DNA of 64,000 nucleotides, from positions 50,612,798 through 50,676,797 of the forward strand of contig NC_089755.1 in NCBI RefSeq assembly GCF_040412425.1. Reading direction: 5' to 3'. The position numbers and the translations under genes are program-made. Origin of the DNA: Macrobrachium rosenbergii. Taxonomy: Eukaryota; Arthropoda; Malacostraca; Decapoda; Palaemonidae. Positions 55,500 to 64,000 of this stretch are shown piece after piece. Position 1 is the first letter of the stretch. Each line of letters opens with the position of its first letter. Under the pieces are notes generated by a model that saw only the letters and a list, made by a program, of their open reading frames with translations, was not told the DNA's origin and ran no database searches.

Positions 55500-55690
55500 T
55501 AATTAAAGAACTGCTACGGAATTTCTGGTAATTAAAGCGCTACTTGACAGCTGGATCCAATACCTTAAAAATGTCACAACGTGAAAATTTCTAAAGAATT
55601 CAGAGATAGTTATAGAGTTCCTATGGAATTTCCGGTAATTAAAATGCTACTGATAGTTAAATCCAATACCTTAATACTGTCGTAACGCTC
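55500..55690. repeat. Direct duplication, period about 115 bp
   Basis: The words GGAATTTCTGGTAATTAAA and ATCCAATACCTTAA in the first copy recur as GGAATTTCCGGTAATTAAA and ATCCAATACCTTAA in the second. Confidence 0.75.
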
Positions 55691-58611
55691 GTTTCGTTGC
55701 AATTCGTTCATTCCAAATTGAGTTACATCGACATCTTTTAAAAGGATCACCATTTTTGTACAACCTTATACAGTCTTGCATTCAGACAGAGATGTGAAAG
55801 AAATAAATCACAATACGAGGAGATACACTAAATATAACAACAATGGAATTAATTCTATTTCATTTTACGAAGTGATGATGATTTACGATAAAAATCACGG
55901 TTAATAATGAAACCTATAACCTATAAAGCTCCATCGAATTCATATACAATTTGATTTCATATTAAAGACTGGCGTCACTAGTACCGAGGTCATCTCGGGA
56001 CCTGTGAGATCAGGGATGGGGAAAGGTTTCAGAAGGTAGCACCGTATCGTTTTACATATTTATCTTTTAGCAAGAGGTCGCCAGCCCATATTCATGTGCT
56101 TCCACAGACGGACAAGGGAGCCCTTGTGCAAGAGATGTCTGGCATTCACTGGTGATCAGTTTTCAAGCTCCGACCACTTAAATCACTGTTGCCAAACCTC
56201 AAAAACTTTCAAAACGGTACATAGTAATACTTTTACTGATAGCAGTAAAGTAAACTGAACATGGAAAGCGAAAACCTGACAATAATTTGTTAAAACTGGG
56301 AATATAAAATTATGTAATCCATCCATCAGAGAAAGACATTAGTCTGACTGTATAGAGTGTTAAATGAGGGGACTTTTGCATCAAGCTTAGCAATTCTTTA
56401 GTTACGGTTTGGCCCTTGCCAAATAAGGAGTTTCCAAAACACCATCGAAAAACAATGGCTCCTCTGCCATTGAAAACACCTCGGATAACCTAGTCAGGCA
56501 TGCAGCGGTTACAGAGACACCGTAATCATTCGATTTCTCAAAATGCTGGAAAACTGTCACTTATTACGTGTCATTCTACCATAGGAAAAAATCTCAGCTT
56601 TCCATTTTATACTTACAAAGTCATTAAACATTATCTTGTCTCATGACATACCCCCTCATAAGTGATTCGATCTTAAGATATGAAGATAATTCTTACATTC
56701 TAAAAAAAAATCAAAATTCCCGTAAGACTTAAAAATTCACGAAAAAGTCAGTTGGCCTTCAAAAAGAAAAAAAAATTATATCGGTCTAAAAATTCTCAAA
56801 AACTTCGACCGGTATATATATAAAAAAAAATCAAATGTCTATCATTCTTAAATAAACACAAGCAAGATCGTTCGGTTTTAAAATCTCCACCAATTACATG
56901 CTTGAAAAGAATGTCAACACTCGGAACTTACAATATTATCTACTCAATTCCTCTAAAAGAAAACAAATGTTTATTAAACAAAGTTGTTCCATAGGGACGT
57001 GTTCTCGAACACACTGTCCTCTAATAGTAACTAAAGTACTCTGAAAAAAACTACCCCTCCCGATTACGTTAAGAGCCTTACGGCCTTGAGAACTGACGGA
57101 ATTACTGTTCTAAGCATACTGTTCTGGCATGGTATATGTAGACAATCACACTTGCTGGGCGACTTCCTAAATTCATAAGATTTTATTTCTTACGTGAAAT
57201 GAGAAATTTCTTTCATTCCACTGTGTTCAGCGAACACAAACCAAGAAAATTTATGCATCGACGAACTTGTGAAAATAAATGTTTTAGACTGGTTTGAACC
57301 GACGGTGGCCAATTAGATCTAAGACATTTTGACAGACTTGGACTCTCCTATGAGCAAGTTTCGTTTACAAGAGCAACGAGTCGTTGCCAAGGGAAGAACG
57401 GTGGATATTTTACGTCGCAAACTCTTTCTCCTCTAACATTCTCCATTAAAATCCCAGCCCTGGTCGAAAGTCATTCGCACAAACGGCATATCTAATCCTA
57501 CTCAGGGACATAAATCTTTCTTAATAACATGGTTCCATTAACTGAAAGACTTGGAGGGTGACCAAATAGTCTTGACAAAGAGCCATATGCATCACGACCT
57601 AATATTTGCCTTTACATGCGCTAATGGAGTATGCCTTTCACTAAGAGCTTAACAACAATTCTGTATTTCCATAAAATAAAATGATGGTAAGTAAACGGGC
57701 ATTGCAGTGTGGCAAGTCAGTCTGTCTTCAAGTAAATTATGCACAGAGAGAGAGAGAGAGAGGCTTGTTGGATGTTTTTTTCTGGGTGTGAAGGTGGGGG
57801 GTGGGGTTCAATATGATTTGGTTGACATTCACAATATGATTAACGACGATGATATGCTGTCAGTGTCAAGCACTGCATGTTACAAGGAAATAAATCAGTC
57901 TATTGCTGTTCTTCATTTTATCTCTTTCCATACAGTTAAGGATCTTATGCCATCTCCAGTGAGTTATGGGTTCTATTCTGTCTCCACTGATAACCTAACA
58001 AATGAATTCCAATTATCCGCGTCCTAAAATGATAAGGACCACAACAGCAGCATCATAAAATGGTTAATCAATCTCATACTATTATTAAAGTGAATTTCAT
58101 GAAAAAAATTCCTAATTCGACTGAAATATTTCCAACAGCTATACCAAAGGCTTGAAACATAAATTTGCCAGCATATGAGGCCACACCATCTAACCATTAT
58201 GTATCCTAAGTGAACATGATACATTTGTAAGAATGTGAACTATAAAGCAACACATTTGATAAGAATCCCAGATGAAAAGTATATATTATGCAGTAATTAT
58301 CGGGCTTATTCTGAGAAAGGAACTAACAAAGAAGTTAAATAAGATATCTGACGAGTTTATTCAAGGAATTTCAGTGATCCACAAAAGTAAGGTTTGGGCT
58401 CTATTGACACTTTCACCTCCACTGAAGGGGTTTGGCATGCCCTTCGAAAACTCTATTATGTCATTAATAATATTCTACTGCAGAACCCAACTGGGCAGGC
58501 AGTCTGAATTCCTTATCATGCCCAGATCCGAAGCGAAAAAGAAGGAAAATAAAAGGGAAGGAATAAGAGACCTCATTCCTTAAAGACGGAATGCCAAGAT
58601 GAGAATATAAA

Positions 58612-58612
<1 letters not shown>

Positions 58613-58696
<84 letters not shown>
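58613..58696. repeat. (GA)n microsatellite
   Basis: Uninterrupted 84-bp tract. Confidence 0.98.
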
Positions 58697-58698
<2 letters not shown>

Positions 58699-59402
58699 GC
58701 CTGGACGACTGATAAAGAGAGAGACACATAGGTCAATTCAACGTATAATTAATGACGAAAAGAAACAGCCTAGTTCTTATCGTACATTAAGGAAAGAATC
58801 AAAGTTGTATCTTTTATGATTTATGTCCAGTTCATTTTTCTTCCGACGAAGGACGAGGATCTTGAGCCAGCTTCTGAAAGAAACCGAAGCTCCTTTTTTG
58901 CCTCGACTCGAAACAGTTGCAATCATTATCACTCTATGCCAATCTCTCTTTTCGTCATTATATTTTTCAGACGGATTTTTTAAACGAATATCCTTCCAAA
59001 TAAAAACATACAGAGATAAACATTAGTTTTGGAGATAAAAAAAATATGGGCATAATTCCCAAGAGGAAAATATTCTACTTACCAAAAATTGTTAACGACT
59101 CAATCCCAAAATGACTGTATTGACAATGAAAGAATAAGAGCAACAGAAAAATTAAATGCTCTAAATCTATAACTAATACCATTGTGCTGCTTCCAAGCTG
59201 TCTAACATAAATCGTTTGCTTCTCAGCCACAAACCAGGAGACATTTAAGCTAAAAACATGTCGCCACTCATACAACGTTTTTGCTTTCTCTCATCCTTTA
59301 ACATCTACAGCAGTGAGATACCAAAGTTCAACTTTACTCGTACAGTCACTGGCCAAACATTATGCACATTCCAAAATGCAAATTAAGTTCTTTGAGCAAT
59401 TA

Positions 59403-59406
<4 letters not shown>

Positions 59407-59440
<34 letters not shown>
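59407..59440. repeat. Poly(T) run of 34
   Basis: Pure T tract. It could be the A-tail of a minus-strand retroposon, but the sequence beside it (GCTAATTGCTCAAAGAAC on the minus strand) is not a repeat I recognise. Confidence 0.9.
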
Positions 59441-59441
<1 letters not shown>

Positions 59442-62400
59442 TAAAAGCACCTAACTCGGAATTATATTGAAATTCTTGCAGGCATGAAACTATAATGGCG
59501 TGGGAGAACTCCGTTGTCAGATGAAAGTTCTGTCATTTATGTTTCGGAAACTGAAAAAACGCCATTCTGAGGCAACAGCAGGCATACAAAACACATCCAA
59601 ATACGGTTCAGAGCACGACCCACTAAGATTTGACAAAAACTAAAACAAGTGATATAAAAGAAAATTAATCTGACACTTTATCATATAATAAATAACATGA
59701 AATGAAAGTATACATAAAGACAGGCAAACAAGAGAGGGGGGGGGGAAGGAACACGGAAGCATAAGACCCCCATATTTGTCTGGCATTTCTGTCTGGCCGG
59801 CTAAATGTCTAGCAGACCATGTAAAAGCAACACAGCCAAGGCCTTCCGTGATAGCGGTCATAAAGCCGTCGCCTCAAAAGTCTGGGGAAACATAAAAACA
59901 GTTTCCTTATACAAAAAGATACAAGATCCAACGTACAGCGGCGGCTCCTTGGTTCCATTAACGGTGAAAATATCCTTCACGGATTAGGAACTCCGAGGCA
60001 CCGGGTCGAGAAATGTCTGGTTCTTTTCCTCTCCTTCCAGGCTCTGAAAGACTGTTTTGACTTCTGTTCTGACGCTTCATGAGGCAGTAATGACGTCAGA
60101 AAACTCGCATTCGTTAATTAATAATCACTGAGGCAGGGTCATACCCGAGGCACATCCTTCGTTTATTGAGGCGATAAGTCCCGTTCTCTTGATTCCTTCT
60201 CTTTATGTTGTCCTCCGTGCCTGGGTTAGACTAGGGAATTAACTTGCCACGCCAATAGGCAACGGAATTTAAATTAAAAATTAATAAGAAATATCATAAC
60301 AACGCTATAAGCCGTGGAATCGTAGGGTCATGTGTTGTAGCCAAGAGGAAAAACCTTCATTATTTCAACGCCATTATATATGATTAATCAGATTTTCAAA
60401 TGTCACAAAAATAGTAATGCCCACATAGGTAGTATCACTGCCACACTATTTTTTATTCTATTTTCTCTTTTTCTCCGATTTATAGTTAAAAAACTGTGCG
60501 TATGGGAGTGTGAGAGATGAATGGTCCTATTCTTCCTCAATACAGCTGAGCTTGCGAATTACATTGCAACCATGAATGATTTAATGGGTTGCTATATCCC
60601 GCACATAAAAGATCATTGTGCTAAATCATATATAATCTCCTTAGCACAAAAAGTGTAATTTCTATTCGCTAACAATTCAAACAAAACACGTGAAAAAAAG
60701 AATAGTCTTACAGCTTTAATTACACACAGCCACAGAGCTACAAATGACGACGATTCTACCAACTATAACTACAAATAAAGTTTTGACGCGAGTTCTATTG
60801 ACTGATTTGTTACTAGAAACTGGCGTCATATTACCAAAGTCGTCGATGTTGCTTTACACGAAGCCTGATTAAAGATACATAACACTATCACACAAAGAAT
60901 AGCAATGGACGAGGAAAAATACACAGCAGAAGCCAAAAACCATCAACAAAAATTCCAGTTTCTCAGTAAAACTCCAGGCAAATGAAAAATTTCAAGACCC
61001 TTTCAACCTGAACAGTGCTTTCATCAGTGCTTTCAACATGCATGAAGGCCCTCTCCTCTTCCTCGACGCTTGGAGAAAATGACATTTATTCCTCCGTCAG
61101 TCAAAAAGAACATCATTACTCTTTCGCGAGAACCGAAAGGGGAAAAAATGGGGAGAGGTGCGGTGGGGGGGTGGGGTGGGATGGAAGGTGGGAAGTGAGG
61201 TAATGGGAAAGGTGTTCTGTCGCATTTTCTTTTCTCACGTGATCATCGACACTATTTTTCCAGGGCTGACATCAAAGCAGTCGTGGGAGTTGCTGGGTCT
61301 TTCTTGATGTTTACAGAGCATGCATAAAAGGACGACTCTTTCTTTTAGTCTGTATTTAACTCGTTTGATGGCGACTTGGGAGGAACATTCTTTTTTTACC
61401 CACATTCAAAGAATTGGACTTTCTTATATCTATTGAAAGAGAGAAATTCGAAACGAACAAAAAGGTAACAAAAAATGGTGAGATTTGGAATCTTTGTTAC
61501 GAGAACACTTTTTACATGAATCGAATTAAACACCGAACAAGAAAGAAGGGAAAGTAAAAGCTGTAAAGTAAAAACTCGCGAACAGATAATAATTTGGGCG
61601 AAGTCAAGCATAAAAAAAAGGGAAAATATCGACATGCACTAAGGATCCCTCAAGCTGAACCTCGGCGGGCTAGTAAATCGATGGCGTACAGTAGGGGAGG
61701 AGGTTATCAATCTCGAGGGCATAAAAGGTGGAGTGTATTAGGGTGGAGGGCTGTTTAGGGAATGGATTTTCTATGCTTGCTGTAGCTGCAATATCACCTG
61801 CCTCTGTGGCAATTCCGAGGGTCCAGACTGAAATTCTAACAGATTTATGCGGTCATAAATTTCCCCTGATGGTTCGTCAAGCCCACCGCGGTTGACAACA
61901 GAAATATTTGGCCGATAACTAATATCTCCTACGCAATCCGAAAACGAGAGAGAGAGAGAGAGAGAGTTGTCTCTCCTTGAGTGGCATTTTCCTGTCACAT
62001 TACCTGACCTGAGTCTAGGAAGGGTGATGAAGGCCAAGGTGATGGTCATGTTGATGACGATGCGGGCCGGGGGGGGGGACGATAGTGATGGCAGGGAGGG
62101 GGGGGTGATGACGGCAAGAGTGGTCGGGGATGATGACATGGTTGTTTTGATGGTAATCATAAAGATGATGGGTGACGGTGATGAAGCTGGTAATGACGGA
62201 GACGATGGTGATGAAGATCACGACCAACGCCACATCTCCGCAAACTCCCGCGCCTCTCCCCCAAATTAATTTCGGTCGGGATCTTGGCATTCTGAGAACA
62301 CCCAAGTCAAAGGGACACCGATTTCCCGACCGACACCATTGTTTCTTTGGAAAAGTACGTGTGAAAGGTTCTCTCTCCGTTTTGGAAACAGGGGAAGTGT

Positions 62401-62480
62401 AGAAAATCAATACATGCAAGAAAGCCCTATCTATCTATCCATCTATACATACCTACATATACATACATACATAGATATAT

Positions 62481-62485
<5 letters not shown>

Positions 62486-62548
<63 letters not shown>
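62486..62548. repeat. (TA)n microsatellite
   Basis: Directly abuts the 111-bp inverted-repeat element. Confidence 0.97.
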
Positions 62549-62551
<3 letters not shown>

Positions 62552-62659
62552 CTAAAAGGACCTCATTCAAACTGGATGGTATCTAATGGAGATTTTTATT
62601 CAAAAAGTTACAAGCTTTCTTGGACAAACAGTCCACATTATCAAGTATCCTTTTAGTAA
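62549..62659. mobile_element. Short terminal-inverted-repeat element (111 bp)
   Basis: Ends are perfect 12-bp inverted repeats, TTACTAAAAGGA at 62549-62560 and TCCTTTTAGTAA at 62648-62659. The interior (GGATGGTATCTAATGGAG, then ACAAGCTTTCTTGGACAAAC) is a sequence I recall as recurring in other invertebrate genomes. It abuts (TA)n on the left; no target duplication can be judged. Non-coding. Confidence 0.6.
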
Positions 62660-62698
62660 TTCTACTAATGCACAGAACAATTGTGTATGTGATAAAAG

Positions 62699-62701
<3 letters not shown>

Positions 62702-62781
<80 letters not shown>
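62702..62781. repeat. (TA)n microsatellite
   Basis: Uninterrupted; ends at the SINE head fragment. Confidence 0.97.
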
Positions 62782-62783
<2 letters not shown>

Positions 62784-62784
62784 T

Positions 62785-62815
62785 ACACGCCCACACTAGC
62801 CTTATTAACGAGAGC
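62785..62815 (+). repeat. Fragment of the tRNA-like SINE head
   Basis: CACACTAGCCTTATTAACGA matches CACACTAGCCTCACCAACGA in the 46-kb SINE head with three differences. It directly follows an (AT)n tract. Confidence 0.5.
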
Positions 62816-63177
62816 AGAGAGACTTCCTTTAGGCCTTCTGTAGGTTTATTGTTAAATTCCCTGGACAAAGAATCTTAAATACGAGAAAAAATATTTGTGG
62901 CACGATAACGAGGTTTCCGCTGCGGACAAAGGATTTTCAGAGATTCTGCTTCCATTAATATTGCAAGAAACGTTTAAAAGCAAACAACCTAATTTTTAAT
63001 CGTTTTAAATTAATTAAAAATAAAAAATTACAAAGTGTTTTATTTACAACTGAGTACAAGGTGTGCAAACAAGCATGACTGTGTGGGCTAATACACATTC
63101 ATATAGACTGTAAGGTATGTTAAATACACATACACATATAATTTGTATATCCAAATTAGCTCTATAAAATCACAAGA

Positions 63178-63320
<143 letters not shown>

Positions 63321-63329
63321 GGGGACTAC

Positions 63330-64000
63330 AAGTATCTTCTCCTTCCTCTCATTCTCTCAAAGGACCAATTATTACTGAATGGGATCCACGACCCTTCTTC
63401 AGAGCACAAACAAGAGTCGTTCTTTCTTTGGTGGAAAGGAAATTAACGTGACTCATCCTTCGCTGTTTCCTACGCATCAGTCACACAATGGACGGGTTGG
63501 ATAGGAGTGGATCTTCCTTTTCAATTAAGAACTCTATACGATATTTTAGTTTCAATATACTGTATAACAATGCTCTTTTGCAATGACTTTTCTTAATACA
63601 ATTTAATCCGGAAAATCATATCACGAACGACTGATAGAATTTTCCTCTTGTAACAGACAAAGAACTGAAAAATTCTGCAATGCAATTTCCCAACCTGAGA
63701 AATTCTAAAATGTAAATTTCAAGCAAATATTCTTGTAAAATGAATTCTGAGGCTTATATCATTTCAATATCGGTACAACGACATTCTGATCTGTAAGACT
63801 GAGTTGCGTGACACTAATACGTAAATCAACATGAACCCCACACAGGGAGGATTCTAGGATATACATTATTTCTGATGAATACGATTGAGGTAAATCATCC
63901 TAAAAATGTAAATGTTAATTACAACTTCCCGTAAAAAAAAAGCCATTCTTAACTGACATTTATGTGACAGAAAAAAAATGCACCTGTGTGTTATTTATCC
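63330..64000. other. No recognisable gene
   Basis: AT-rich sequence to the window end; I see no exon. Confidence 0.5.

Larger units (their letters stand above)
55700..62480. other. No recognisable gene
   Basis: AT-rich DNA with simple repeats. The G-rich stretch 62060-62110 is low-complexity. A minus-strand frame at 61780-61960 ends LLEFQSGPSELPQRQVILQL-QQA before a stop and looks protein-like in composition, but I cannot assign it. Confidence 0.5.

Overview
The window is nuclear DNA of an animal, most likely a decapod crustacean. It is AT-rich, carries very long (AT)n and (GA/CT)n microsatellites, has spliced exons with GT-AG introns, and holds interspersed repeats that I recall from shrimp, prawn and crayfish sequences. 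There is no bacterial-style gene organisation.

The only protein gene I can assign with confidence is on the minus strand. Four exons (44966-45105, 43742-43872, 42605-42751, 29446-29591) join in phase into the C-terminal 187 residues of a synapse-associated protein 1 homologue (SYAP1; Sap47 in Drosophila). They carry the BSD domain, the acidic SEFVSD segment and the DWEKEL tail. The N-terminal half should lie at higher coordinates; I could not find it between 45106 and 64000, so it is either in very small exons I missed or outside the window. The last intron is about 13 kb and contains two opposed, decayed LINE fragments. The 3' UTR must run below 29446, and the nearest canonical poly(A) signal is about 2.7 kb further on.

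Layout. 1-18.5 kb: no recognised gene; microsatellites, two minisatellites (2.5-2.96 kb and a striking 30-bp array at 7.77-8.40 kb), a SINE-like repeat at 3.46 kb and a GC-rich promoter-like patch near 14.3 kb. 18.5-26 kb: LINE relics (19.5-20 kb minus, 25.2-25.7 kb plus), an inverted pair of an older repeat, and a young TA-flanked terminal-inverted-repeat element in one arm whose empty site is seen in the other. 26-45.1 kb: the SYAP1 3' part, with CpG-poor introns. 45.1-64 kb: no recognised gene; tRNA-derived SINEs at 46 and 52.7-53.1 kb, degenerate repeats at 54.5-55.7 kb, a short inverted-repeat element at 62.55 kb and many microsatellites.

I found no clearly new biological system. The observations most worth checking are a tandem repeat that has copied the 5' splice site of a SYAP1 exon into the following intron, the young transposon with its empty paralogous site, the G-rich 30-bp minisatellite with a nested 90-bp period, and the sharp change in CpG content across the window.
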